A stretch of DNA of 64,000 nt from Temnothorax longispinosus. Its lineage: Eukaryota; Arthropoda; Insecta; Hymenoptera; Formicidae. The DNA is taken from NCBI RefSeq assembly GCF_030848805.1, contig NC_092364.1, forward strand, positions 19,449,447 to 19,513,446. The letters are read 5' to 3'. A model generated the notes under the pieces. It saw only the letters and a program-made list of their open reading frames with translations. It was not told the origin of the DNA and made no database searches. Shown one piece after another: positions 12,883 to 24,600 of the stretch (position 1 is its first letter; the number at the start of each line of letters is the position of its first letter). A program made the position numbers and the translations under genes.

Positions 12883-13678
12883 GTGACAATCGGTCCGGCC
12901 GATGTGGTATTTTCTCCTAAATGCCCACACACCTCTACCCGCCGTGTCTCATCCATTAGATTAGGTGTCCAGGTCCGACGCGGGATGCCGCGCCGCACGA
13001 AAAAGAGGTTTCCGAGGCAGTCTGGTACAGGAGACGAATCAAGGGGAGGGAGAGAAAAAAGGATGAAGTCGATAGCGCGACACGACCACTCTCCGGCTTA
13101 ATGATGTGCCGTGCTAGCGATCCACTTCTACACTCCGCATCCGAGGATGCAACCTCGAGAATGCGCGGGTCTTCTTTTCCACATCGAACTGTACTCGAGC
13201 CGGTCGATTTCCTCTTTTCAACCTTCGCGAGTCTCCCCCTCTAAGCTTCTGGACACTTGGACACGTTCGATGAGAGTCGACACCGACAATCTAGTGTGCA
13301 TTGCTCAACAATTTTGAATAATAATAATACCAATTATGCAAACCACCATACATTTCGAGTTTTTGTGTTACTCTGAGAAAAGCAAGACAATCACGCCTCG
13401 ACATCTAAATCTCTCTATTTTATTTTACTACCTTCAATTTTGATAACAATTCTTGTCAAGTGCAAGAACTAGGTACAACGGATATCTCGCGTCTGCTCTC
13501 GAAAAAATTAAATGCGCGTTAATTCCGCGGAGTTAAACGCCGGCGGGGCCACTGATCGCGCGGCAATTCGCATAAGGGGGCGCGTTCGAGACAATTCGCA
13601 GGTATCCATAAATTATATGGCCTTGCCATTACCAGGGCATTTTGTGATAACGCAAGCGTACGCAGGGCAGGCGAAGGC

Positions 13679-13693
13679 GGGAGGGAGGGAGGG
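13679..13693 (+). other. G-quadruplex motif, 1-nt loops
   Basis: GGGAGGGAGGGAGGG: four G3 tracts with single-A loops on the plus strand, the most stable loop class for intramolecular G-quadruplexes. It sits in a GC-rich stretch with no gene call. Confidence 0.7.
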
Positions 13694-14126
13694 CAAGCAG
13701 GATAGGAGGGCGTAAAAGGGTACAACGCCAATCGCGGACTGCGCGGGGTCGCAGGTCCGCCTACATCTGTTGGGTCCATATAATCGTTTATACGGGCGAG
13801 CCAGCTGATGCCGGCCCTCCCGCCATATAACCAACTTGTATGCAAATTATATTCATGCAATGGGATCTCGTACGATTACGTTGCCGGTACCCGGGCGCGA
13901 GTTTACAGCGGCAACACGCGTATAAACCTCCGCCGGATAGATAGCCGTGTTTCCGTATGGAAGTGTAAGTGTGGCGCGGCGCCGCACGCGCAATGTGTGA
14001 GAGACCGTCGTCGCGCGTGTGCACATGCGTGTGCGTGAGCGTGTGCGTCAGCGTGTATGCGGTGTGCACGCGAAAGGTCTGTGCTGCCTTCGTCTGCGCC
14101 GTTATGCACGCACACGCGTTTCGTGC

Positions 14127-14148
14127 GCGAGCGAGCGAGCGAGCGAGC
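14127..14148. repeat. (GCGA)5.5 tetranucleotide repeat
   Basis: Five and a half perfect GCGA units, directly following a region of alternating GT/CG sequence. CpG-rich tetranucleotide repeats fit the lack of CpG depletion seen across the window. Confidence 0.85.
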
Positions 14149-15765
14149 ATGGGGAGTAGTATCTGGCCGGCGTTCAATTATGTACCGGGGCCTGCCGCTT
14201 ACCAGTAATTTCCCGAATACAGCGATAATCGCTGTTATTATCATGGCGCGCTCCTTCTAGTTCTCTCTACCGCCCACGTCTGTATTGTTGCGAGGCCGTA
14301 CACACCGTATACCCTTCTCGCGTCTCGCTTCCACGCGACGTTTCACCGCTACATCGAAACCGAGGATCGTCATTGCGGCGCGAAGCGGACGGGAGAGCGC
14401 GTTCCAGTTTAATTGTTACTGCGTTTAATTTGTAATTCGCTGCGCCGTTTTCGTAGCTATTTGAAGATTTCTAGATCGTTGTTTCGAGCACGATGGTTTT
14501 AACGTAGACGCCCGCGGATTCCAATCGACGCCTAATTATCGTGAGATGAAAAGATAAGGCGGAGCATGATACTCCGCGAAAATGCGATATAAGTAATTAT
14601 ATATGTTTTGCACGTTCTGCCTGCGCTCAGATTCGATCTACTGGCGGATGCAATGACCGCGTTACGTCATCCCCTGCGCAAAATATTCCTGTTTGATATT
14701 ATTTTTGGATTAAATTGAATAAAGTAAAGGCGTTAAGTGGCCGGCCTGATACGTAACCGCGCCCAACGAAATCACCGAGGAAGCACTAATTACGCATCGC
14801 AACAGAGTTGCATCTTCGTCGTTTCAGCGTGCCGGTCACGCGAACGTTTTATCTTAATTCACGGAATAAATTTTTTTCTCGAACGAGACTCCACCTGGCC
14901 TGGTGGAAGCGCGCTTATCGCGCGATACATTTAGGACGCATAAACTAGTACGGCAAATTAAACTCGCTACTTATCGCGCAAGAAACATCGTATCCTTCGC
15001 ATGCACACGCATGCACCGATGAGGCGTGCGCGGCGCGTATATAGATACGCGCGTATAATACGCGTCGAATATTACACTGCTGTAAGCTGTAATACTACTA
15101 CGACGACGACGGATTTTCGTCGCTGCAATTTCAACGATTACAGCCGCACTTAACCGCAAATACAAGCCGGTCGCTGATACGCGTCTACCGGAAACGCCGC
15201 CGTATACCTACGTCTTGTTAGATCGACGGATCCGCCCGTATTATTGCGAGACTATGTCGAGCACGTATACCTTCTCCGTGCGGATTAATACCCGACGTTT
15301 CGAAGTGATAACACACCCGTGGAACCTCCATTGTAGGCCATCGTAATTGTAACATCTCTGCGAGCTAAATACGATCCTCACTTGTAATCCATTGTACGTG
15401 TGACGTTGTTGAGACTCACTTTCCAACCTAACGACGGATTTGTACTTCGATACGCGTATTGATTTGCTGTTACGTATCGATGTTATGCATTTGATTATAT
15501 AAATAAAATATTAATAAAATAAAATTTCTTATTTTTAATTATTTTTATGCCTAAGAAAAAAATAAGAAAAGAATATCGACAGAGCTATCAGTTCGTGGGA
15601 TGTAAGAGAATCCGATGAGATCTCTCGATGGTGTTGAGCGGCGAATTAAGCCGATTTTTGTCGTATCCGTTCTGCGGGAGACGCCGCTAATGCGTCTTTG
15701 TTTCCGCAGGTATCCGCGGAACTAATTGGATAGAGGTCGCCAACGTAGGAGATAATGGATATTAA

Positions 15766-16077
15766 TTACCACGCCTTACTTTCCGCAGCATTAAACATTT
15801 TCTTAAAGGAGAGAGAGGGGCAGGGGACGAGCGTCGTGGAGGTCGACAGGGATCCACCATCCCTCATTGTTAGCCCCTTTAAAAAGACGCCGTCCCCCGT
15901 TAAGTATAATAAGTATGAAATCTGCAGGCAGCTCGGCACGCCGTAGCCCTCTTCGTCCTCGTCTTCGTCGTCTTCGTCGTCGTTGTCGTCGTCGCCGTCG
16001 TTGTCGCCGTCGTCGTCGGAGTCGTCGTCGTCGTCGTCGCCGTCCGTCTCGTTGTCCTCTTCGCTCGCACACCTAGA
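15766..16077 (-). CDS. Weak candidate: acidic open block in trinucleotide repeat
   Basis: On the minus strand, frame 16077 to 15769 is open for 103 codons between a TAG (16080-16078) and a TAA (15768-15766). Its first third translates as an Asp/Glu-rich tract (CASEEDNETDGDDDDDDS and onward, with interspersed Gly, Asn and Glu). The remainder is mixed sequence with no recognised domain. There is no good start codon near the upstream end and no clear acceptor, so it could only be an internal or 3' exon. The repeat is equally open on the plus strand as a serine-rich frame. A plain TCG microsatellite is the likelier explanation. Confidence 0.12.
   Translation of the reverse strand, partial: SRCASEEDNETDGDDDDDDSDDDGDNDGDDDNDDEDDEDEDEEGYGVPSCLQISYLLYLTGDGVFLKGLTMRDGGSLSTSTTLVPCPSLSFKKMFNAAESKAW
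15951..16050. repeat. Imperfect (TCG)n trinucleotide tract
   Basis: About 100 bp of TCG units interrupted by tcc, tct, ttg, ccg and gag. Interruptions keep the 3-bp phase almost throughout. Phase-keeping tracts are enriched in exons generally, but here no frame has supporting gene structure. Confidence 0.9.
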
Positions 16078-17881
16078 CTATTTTCATCCCTGTGTGTGTG
16101 TTCTCCTTATAATCCATCTAAATTTTAAGAGCGGATCAGCGAATCCCCCGGAAAACTTTGCCACGGAGTTGCGCGGTAATCCATTTAAATAATTCCCGTC
16201 GAGCCAACAGCGCGAAAGGGGTTTTCTTCCGCGTTGAGAAAGTCGATCGTCTCTTTCCTTCGTCGCGTCAAGGGTGGCGGAGTCTCCTCGCGGAGTTGGT
16301 ACATTGAAAAGTTACGGGGGCTAAGAGCTTTGATGCGGATGCGCTCAAGAATTCGGAGCACTATCAAAAGAAACGTGTTTTCTCCGAGAGATTTCGAATA
16401 TACGGATTACGAAGTAATCAGAGATTTTTCATTTCCGTAGCCGTCATTTTGTATATATTTGATATTCTCCGTTGTAATGATTATTTACTTTATGGTGCAT
16501 GTCGGAGTAATTAGGCGTTCAAATTGCCAAGGCAAGAAGTAAGAACAACGAACAAATTCTGAATTCATTTGTCTACCGAGATAAGGTAATATATCCGAAC
16601 CGCGGAGATATACGTGTGTCGTTCCGCGTTCTCACCCTAATAGATTGCATTCTCGCACGGTGAACGAAGTTGTTAGTAGCGAGGTGCTGACGCGAGAAAG
16701 CGTCGGTTCAAAGCGAAGACTAGTCCTCTCCACGAGGAGATGCTCTCGTGCTGCTCTCAGTCCTGCACACGAGCGAGCGCCGATAATTCACCGAGACCTC
16801 TGGCCTTACAACGTGACACAGGCGTGAGGAGCGTCCAAGCGTACCCGAATGATTAATGAAGAGATGCAAAATGCACTCGGACTAGCGTCTGTTGGCGTGC
16901 CAAGCTTGGCTGCGCACGAGTTGCAACAAAGATTCCTTCATCAGTCGTCGAGATATTCATACTCCGTCTAATGCCTTCAACTTAGAACGAAAAATTCTAT
17001 ATATATGTCAGAATTTATATTACTTAGAATAAATTATTCTGCATTGTCAAATATTTTTAGACAGGTAGACATTTTAAGTGTCTCCAATAAAAAGCAAATG
17101 TAACTTTAAGAATGTTAAAACTTCTTCAAGATCTCAGTGCTCTCGTTAATTTTAGTTTACAAGCGATAATTCGTCGATGCCACGTTTCATGGTCTTAATC
17201 TGACTCTTAGCTTCTTGCAGGCCGATTGAGTTAAAAATCAAGTCTGATGGCAAACGAAAGACATATATGCGCATTCGCGATCGGTTGAAGGGCACGAAAC
17301 GAGAACACCGACGACGCGTCTTTACGCGCGCACGCGAGAAAATAAGTGTCGTCGCGGGTTAACAGCCGGGGCAGCCACATTCCGCGTCTGCGACGACGTC
17401 GGCGGAGGGAAGGAGGATCGCCCGGGGAGGCGTTGTCGTCAACGAAAGTGGCAACCACGTCGACGGAACTATTCCCGTCCGTCCGCGCCATGAATCTCCT
17501 CGGTGTCTTCCTTCTCAACCTGCCGGACCTCTCTTGGACTCTGTCGATCTCTCCTCCCGAGCTGTTTCTCGCTGTCACCGCTGCTGGATACGTTACGCTC
17601 GCCTCTAAGACGGCCGGCGCGTCGATGATTTGTTGGCGAGGCGTTCCTCGCGAGGCGTAAAAATGCGTCGCGTTATTTCGACGCGGATGCACGTGGTGCT
17701 GGCTCACCTCGTTGACCGAGCCTCGCGTCTGGCACAAAGTGCAAAGTAGCTACTATGTTGCCGACACGAGACACGTGTTTCGTACTTGCAAACCAGCGCG
17801 CCAGTAAGAGGAGCGAGGGGGAAATTCTGCGACATTTTTGAAGAAACGCGGTCTCCGCACTTGTGTCACTCGGCGATAAGA

Positions 17882-17884
<3 letters not shown>

Positions 17885-17916
<32 letters not shown>
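17885..17916. repeat. (AG)16 microsatellite
   Basis: 32 bp of uninterrupted AG units followed by A-rich purine sequence. Confidence 0.95.
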
Positions 17917-17921
<5 letters not shown>

Positions 17922-18192
17922 AAAGACAAAAATGGCATCTCACGCGAGAAGACTCGAACGAAAGAAAAGATTTTTATCTCGGGTGCGAACGTGATCATTC
18001 CGCTAGTTATACAACGAAATAAATTATAATTTTCTTTTAACGTTCGAAAGTTTATCAGCTCAAGTTAGAAAAATATAATGCTCTGAAGTCTGAATCGCGC
18101 GTTAGCTCGCCACAGAAACGTATTTGACGGTAAGCCACGACGGTGACCCGTGTCGTCCGAGGATTTGGTATAGGGCCTCCCTTCTCGGTTTC

Positions 18193-18208
18193 GTGAGTGA
18201 TCACTCAC
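18193..18208. repeat. 16-bp perfect palindrome
   Basis: GTGAGTGATCACTCAC is exactly its own reverse complement. It places a donor-like GTGAGT on both strands and contains TGATCA at its centre. It could be a dimeric protein-binding site; nothing in the neighbourhood identifies a partner. Confidence 0.6.
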
Positions 18209-20300
18209 CGATGTCATCGGTACCGACCGAGAGACAAACAAACCTACTACCTTGTCTTGACCGTAGGGCGAAGGTGGTGTCACCATAAACGAGCTGTCGG
18301 AGCTTTGACGAATTCGAAGGGGAAGTATTGTATCGTCGGAAAAAGAGATCGCGTCCCATAAACTACGTCGTGTAACATAAAACGCGAATGGAGCCGAACA
18401 CACGTTGAGAGACGTCGCGATAATTCTTAATCGTATAAAACTCGGCGTTTCTTACTTTGAGGAGACGAGACGGGGGTGAGGAAACTTGGAATGGAGACAG
18501 TCGAGTAGCAGCAAAGGAACAGGCGGTCTCTCGAGCGTCGAGAGGACGTCGTGGGAGGGTTTCCGATACCGCCACTTAATGCCGTGGCTCGAAATTAATT
18601 AAACTTTTGCGTTCTTCCTGGAGCGCCATGGCGCGGGAGCCGCGCGCCGTGGAAATAAAACGTTGATGACACGGCAACCCGGGTTCCGCAAAGCCCACCC
18701 CGCTGTCGCGTCGGCGAAAGACGCGTCCTTAATAGGAAAAAGGTATAAACGAATTCTCACGCTGTTCCCTCGCTCTGATAAAACAAAACAGCCTGCTTCT
18801 CCATCTCGCACTTGTGCGACGATGCGAGAAAAAGGGAGGGTAAGATCGAACGGGAGGGAACGTACGATCGCGAAAAGGAAAAAGAAGAGTGAGCAAGAGA
18901 GGAGAACGAAAGTAATACACACCCTTTTTAATGTAATCGCGTTTCTTGCGAAAAATTCGCCGTCGCATCAAAATTAAGCCCCATTACCGGATCCTGCGTT
19001 AATGTATATTCAGACCGACATTCGCTCATTATCGCCTCATCTATGTACCTCTATAATTACCGGACAACAGTGTTCAAATATAAACGGTCGGCATCGCGCC
19101 TTCGGCGAGTCTTTCCGGTTATACAATCGTGGCGTGCGAGTCACACGGGAGTTCAAAGTGATGTATATTTATAGGTTCGTTAGTCGGAAAAAGGAAGTAA
19201 AAGAAACGGCAAAAACTGGCGAATTCGCGCTCCTCTTGTGCCGTCCCTTGATTTCTTGCGCTGCTCGTTCACGAATACGGTCGGAGAATACGAAAATGAA
19301 TGAATGTCGATTTATTGTTATCTGTGCTCGCAGCGATAATGATAAAATTTTGGAAGTGACTTAGAATGACTTTGCAAATGGACAATCGTTTTGTTTGATT
19401 TTAAATATTTAGATATTATTCCAAATTTTATATATGTGTAAGTTCATCTAAATTATATATAATATTAAAATAAAAAATTAAACTATAAATATAATAAAAT
19501 TAGTAAATGTAGATTTTAATGCACACGCGTTCCTTTAATTACTACATGTACGTCGGCACTCTAAAATGCGACACTTAGTTCATTTACCAGTTTCCGCTGG
19601 CGTCATGTCTGACCTATTCATAAACGCGCGAAAATGAAGACATTTTGCCGAGTATCATTCACGGAATAAAATAACATAATCGCGCACTCTCGCCCGGTTT
19701 GTAATGGCTCGTGATGAATTCGATAGCGAGCACAATTCATTGCAATTTCGCAGGTTTTCTTCGCGATTCGACCGACTCCTCTTTTTCACCATTGAGCGTC
19801 CCCTAAACACGCGCCGGCGCGTCCTTATCCTCCAAATTGTTCCCATTCGAGGATGAACCGCTGGCGCGTCCCTGAAAGACTCGTTCGCGCTTATAAATCT
19901 CAGCCCGCAACGATAGTGGCAGATAGCAAAGAGGAACGGAGAAAACGGAAGATGTAGAGAGAAACGGTGAATGCAGAAGAAAGAGAGAAAGAAGAGAAGG
20001 AAGAAGAAAAAGAGGAGAATAGAGAGAAGCGAGAAGCGTCTCTCACAAAGCGCTTCACCCGCCTCTTTGCGGCCACAAACAACCTCTTTATGGAGTCAGA
20101 TCTGAAACCGCTTCGCGAAAGACAGAAAGAAAGGGGGAATCAGAGAGGTGGAGAGGAAGAGAGGAGGGACGGGGGAGAGAGACAGAACCTGTCCTCGGAA
20201 TTCCTAATTCTTCGAAACCGTCGGAGAATTCCCGAAAAGTTCCATTCAGGACCAACGATCTCGAGCATATCATTAGCACCGTTTCCAGGTACTCCGAGGG

Positions 20301-20659
20301 CTCGCGGAGGCTCGCGTGAATGGTTTGTTCGGGTTTACTGACTCTTGTCTGCCTCTTCTTCCCTTCTGCCCCCCTTCTTTCGACGTCTCTCGATCTTGCT
20401 TCCTCACGGCTCGAGATCTCTCGATCCATCCATCCTCCTTTGCTACCGTATTCGTTCACTCGTCTACCTTCGGTTCCCTTCTCCGCTTGCCTCCCGGGCG
20501 TCTGCAATCCCTTTCTTCGAGCTTGCACCGCGCTACGATCTTTCGTAGACCGCCTTTTACTATTTGGCGGACGAGAAAGAACGGGAAAGTGTAGCACAGT
20601 GGTCGTTCGGTTTTGTTAAGACGGCGAAACGTGCGGTCTGTAACACGCGTTGTTGCAAC
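20301..20659. other. Pyrimidine-rich stretch before candidate first exon
   Basis: About 20340-20560 is rich in C and T on the plus strand and therefore open in several frames. A CAGTGG initiator-like sequence occurs near 20598. It could be a 5' untranslated region of the candidate exon that follows, but no TATA box is evident. Confidence 0.3.
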
Positions 20660-20713
20660 ATGGATCTACAAGCTCTCAATAGTTTGAGAATACGTTCTAA
20701 GGCGAGTTCACAG
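20660..20713 (+). CDS. Candidate first coding exon with strong donor
   Basis: The context GCAACATGG is a good eukaryotic start context. The ATG opens 18 complete codons, product MDLQALNSLRIRSKASSQ, and meets the consensus donor CACAG/GTACGT at 20714 in phase 0. I do not recognise the peptide and could not identify a matching second exon within the window. The pattern of a short N-terminal exon followed by a long intron is normal in insects. It is also short enough to occur by chance. Confidence 0.2.
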
Positions 20714-20719
20714 GTACGT

Positions 20720-23700
20720 ATCGAATCGGCAACGACGACGACGACAAGGGAGAACTGAATGGCCAGACGAAATCCTCGTTAACTACGGCCTTAGCGCCGA
20801 CCGAGATGCCCGCTTTGATATCACGCTTGACGATTAGACCTTGACCGTTGGTCATTCTTTAACCTTTCTTGCAACTTTGAACTTTGATTTGTGGTTGTAT
20901 TTCGCATTATCATAGTGCCGCGGTTGCGAACAGTTTGCAAATAGATTTAGCAAGACCATCGACTGACTATCGTTATTATCTTTCTTACGTAACAATTACT
21001 AGAATATTGAGTAATATTGCATTTACAAAGGTTGTATCATTAACTTTTATTTTGAATATTTTTAATAGATATTTTTTAACGCTTTAAATATTTCATCATT
21101 AATGTCTAATATTCGGAAGTCTCGATTAAAATTCAGTAGCTGTGCAAACGTGTTTACATTCGATTTCGCTATATAGCCAGCACGATGTGCGTTTCGAAAT
21201 CGTTGTCCAATTCCCTGATACAGATAGCCCGAACATCCGACCGATCGATGTCGTGGGTGGTCAATAACGAGGACAGCTGTGAATGAGTCCAGTGTTCGAT
21301 GACTCGTTTATGCACGTCGTTATCCGCTTACACGCGAATATCCCAATGACCCAAGGCCGCGCTCGAACAAAAACCATTTATTGTTCTTCGTGACTGCCGG
21401 TTCGAGTTCGCAATGAGTAGTGATATCGATGATAGAAAATGGACGCGGTACAAACAGGAGCGTGTTTGTATTTTAATAAAAAATAAAAATACTTTAATTA
21501 AGCAGAATACGTAATTTATTATGCCGGGTCGTCTACGCAGCGCGCGAGACATTTAGAACAATTGGCAAGCGTTACTTGAACGTCGTCCAAAATTGTGTCG
21601 AAAGCAATGGATTAAAGAAGTAACTAATAGTCTATTAAAGTTACAAGGCTATCGCGTGTTAATGGAATGAAACTCGCGACATAGACAAGCGTGCTAATTT
21701 TACAGATTGAATTTACGTATTGGCAACACGACACTCTTTCGTGGTTGTACAATTCTTTATCACGACTAGTATTAATCATTCTCATTTACGGGAATTGCAA
21801 CATTTTTTTTTTTTAGTACGATATTCGTCCAACCAATTGACTAAACTCGCATCGCGCTGCGCATCGCGATTTGCCTCGTTCATAGCGGATGAAAACATTG
21901 ACGGGGTCGACGAGCGGGTGACAGGGGGTGAAAAGTAGAAGGGGGGGTGGGACAACGTGCATGCAGGTTAATAATAATTCGCGACCGGGCCGGCGGTGTC
22001 CGGATAAGATAACAGGAAAGGCTGCTCGTAATAGGCGGTAGGTACGGTATGTATTTTGCCCTACGAGAGAGACGGCGGCAGCGCGAGGGACGGAAACGGA
22101 AACGCGACAGAAGATGAGGTGAAGAGAGGAAGAGAATGAGTGCGGGTGAGAGGGAGAGAGCGAGAGAGAAAGCTAGGCGTGTGCGCGGCGTAGAACATAC
22201 GCTTCATTAACGGATCATCTCGTGTTAATATCTACTTTATCCCGGGGCTGACCGTATCAGCTCTGGCCAGGCGCGCGGATACCAACGGATACCGACGCGG
22301 GTACCAACGGGACACGCGGCGCGGGCCTGCAATCTACCCTATCTCGTTGGAGCATCATCGTTCGCCGCTACGTACCCAGTGCCGTACCAAACCGCCGCGC
22401 GCGCGTCTCTTTTCACCTCGGCGAACTTTCCTCGATCACCGGCGTTGTCTGTCCTCTTTCGCTGCCGCGCCCTTTCCGCCACCCGCGCACGCTCTTCGTT
22501 AACGAACGGACGTATCGTGACACCGGACCGATCCACTATTTTTTTGTAAAAACATAGATTACGAGTTTCGTGGGTTTTTTTTAACCGTGATAAAAGCGTC
22601 TCGGAATTCTGTCAGGTTTGGCGGAATATAACATGTACTGCGCGGTCGCTCGTTTATAACTTTCCCTCGCACGCGATGAGTTGCCGGTTAACGAGCACGA
22701 TTTCGTCGCTTTTCACGCTGATAAGGCTCGATATGATACGATATATCTTCGACACTTGGTTCGCGACAGGACGGTTACGCAGCGGTTTTATCGACAATTT
22801 TCTCCGGGCATTTTCCCTCGTTTTTCGTCGACTCGCGAATACGACATTCGTAATCGTGGAGGCTAACGTAGGTGAATTACGAATGATACGTGCGCGGCGA
22901 GAGCGACCGTGGCGGGGAGGGACGGCAGGGGTAAGGATAAGTGAGGGAAAAGGTGTTCGGGCGATGGTAGCTCGAGGGTTACGAGCACCGCGGGGCCACG
23001 CGCGCCCTGCGACTCGTATAACATCGTAATCGCAATGACGGTAATAACGTCTCGTAAAGTCTTTTTACATAATCAACATTATTCACAATTTAAGGGCGAA
23101 TGGGCCACCGGGAACGCGCGCCCGAGAAGACAGGGATGCTGAATGGTGGTGGTGGCGAGGGATAACGGGGGGTAGGGTGCGGCGATGGTAGGTAGCGTAG
23201 AGGAATGGCTTGTGTGGTCTCTCGAAGCACAGCGCTGAATACACCATCCTCCTTCCTCCCTTCTATTCGTGCGTTTCCTGCCCGATGACGAAGTGGGCAT
23301 AACCACGTGCTCGTGGAACGCTGCCACGGAGGGTGGAAGGGGTGCTTAGACAAACGAGCCCCTTGTGGGGTGTTCCAAAGGATATTCTACCAACCGACCG
23401 TATCGCGGCTGCCCGGGCATTGCTGGCAGGATATGTAATAGTATGTACGTACTCGCGTAATATTAGAGCTCCCTCGTAGTTTGTCTGCTAACGGGGGTAG
23501 GTAGGGGAATGACGAGCGAGAATTACCTCCATTTACACGTTTGGTTTAGACGAGACTGTCGGTATTCAATCGCCAGCTTGCATTAAGATCGCGCGATAAA
23601 TTTGCCAATTCACGTTGAAGCGTTCCGCGGGGCAGACATCGAAATTATGTCGAGGAATTAAAAAAAAAAAGTCCATTCTCTGCATAACAGAGATACAATA

Positions 23701-24600
23701 TTTAATCGCTACGGCTATCAATTTTTACAAAATCTAATACAATATATTTTTCATTCAGTATGTATCACCTCCGATTGCTATTAAATAATCATGTTAAAAT
23801 AATATAACTTCTACCCCACGGTTATATAAGCTTCAACTTTTCATTCTGTCCTTCAATAATTAATGATACTATCTTTCAACGTCTAGTACGACAAAAGTTA
23901 GTAAGCGAAAGGACGAGGGATACGTGGATGCCATAAAAGATACAGGCGTACTACCGGAATGTTTGTCTTAGGGCCAAGGGCTCTAAGCTGGTCAAGAGTG
24001 AGGTCCAGGAAGTGGAACTGGACGATACGGGAGAGAATGGCTGGAGGTTGTAGATGGAGTAGGTTGGCCGAACTGGTAGTCAGCTGCTGTCAGTCCAGTC
24101 CATCCGTCCGTCCGTTCGGGGTCCGTTCCAGCCAGACACGAACCCCACCGCCTTTCGAGGTCGGAGGTGGATACACGCTTTTCTACTTAGCGAAGGGGCA
24201 CCCCCAAGGGGGTTGAAGGCCGAGACCCACCCTAATTGCGTCCGAGAGACCGGACAAAGCGCGACTCGTGTATGTGTGCGCGCGAGCGCCCGGTCGAAGG
24301 AGCACGGAGGTGGAGGAGAAGGAGGAGGAAGAGGAGGTCGGAGACGACGGAGGGAGATGAGGGGATGGTTATGTCCGGAGCCAGGCGTTCAGTTCCGGTT
24401 CCCACCTCTTGTCCGTCGGGCTACTGCCCTCTGGCAGTCGACACGGTGTACTACAAAGTTTGGCGGACTGAATAAACTTGGCGGCCGACCCTCGGACAAC
24501 TTGGAAAAACCAGACAACACGATGTGAAAAGGCACGGACCGGAAATAAAGGAGCGGGCGGACAAGGTGGTGTGCTCGCGGTCATCCTGATGTCAATGCGA
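20720..24600. other. Non-coding background, GC-rich in the middle
   Basis: An AT-rich patch spans 20980-21120. G-rich plus-strand sequence occurs at 21905-21955, 22897-22960 and 23155-23180 but without four closely spaced G3 tracts. A degenerate tandem of taccaacgg lies at about 22276-22310. A GGA-rich purine tract spans 24297-24366. No recognisable protein was found in any frame. Confidence 0.55.
24297..24366. repeat. GGA-rich polypurine tract
   Basis: About 70 nt dominated by gga, gag and agg triplets on the plus strand, producing an Arg/Glu/Gly-rich frame that should not be read as a protein. It has triplex-forming or two-tier G-quadruplex potential. Confidence 0.7.

Larger units (their letters stand above)
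10860..15700. other. Non-coding background with simple repeats
   Basis: No supportable gene. It contains a small hairpin at 11366-11386, a pyrimidine tract at 12815-12882, a G-quadruplex motif at 13679-13693, GT-rich alternating sequence at about 14009-14070 and a GCGA tetranucleotide repeat at 14127-14148. A consensus-like donor TCG/GTAAGT occurs at about 11300 without a convincing exon before it. AT-rich sequence fills about 15490-15560. Confidence 0.55.
16081..20300. other. Non-coding background
   Basis: Mixed composition. It holds a 12-bp palindrome gccaagcttggc (16899-16910), the (AG)16 microsatellite, a 16-bp palindrome at 18193-18208, an AT-rich patch at 19390-19520 and purine-rich runs at about 19975-20036 and 20110-20190. 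Overlapping frames on both strands at 17231-17737 are open because the region is GC-rich; neither product is recognisable. Confidence 0.55.

Noticed and set aside
17231..17737. 168-codon minus-strand frame overlapping a 104-codon plus-strand frame
   Set aside because: GC-rich sequence is open on both strands and includes arginine runs from CGA/CGT-type simple sequence. No domain or splice support.
18209..18286. Minus-strand exon starting MVTPPSPYGQDK and ending at GTGAGTG
   Set aside because: The donor lies wholly within a perfect 16-bp palindrome that also makes a donor on the other strand. There is no acceptor or promoter, and the peptide is unrecognised.
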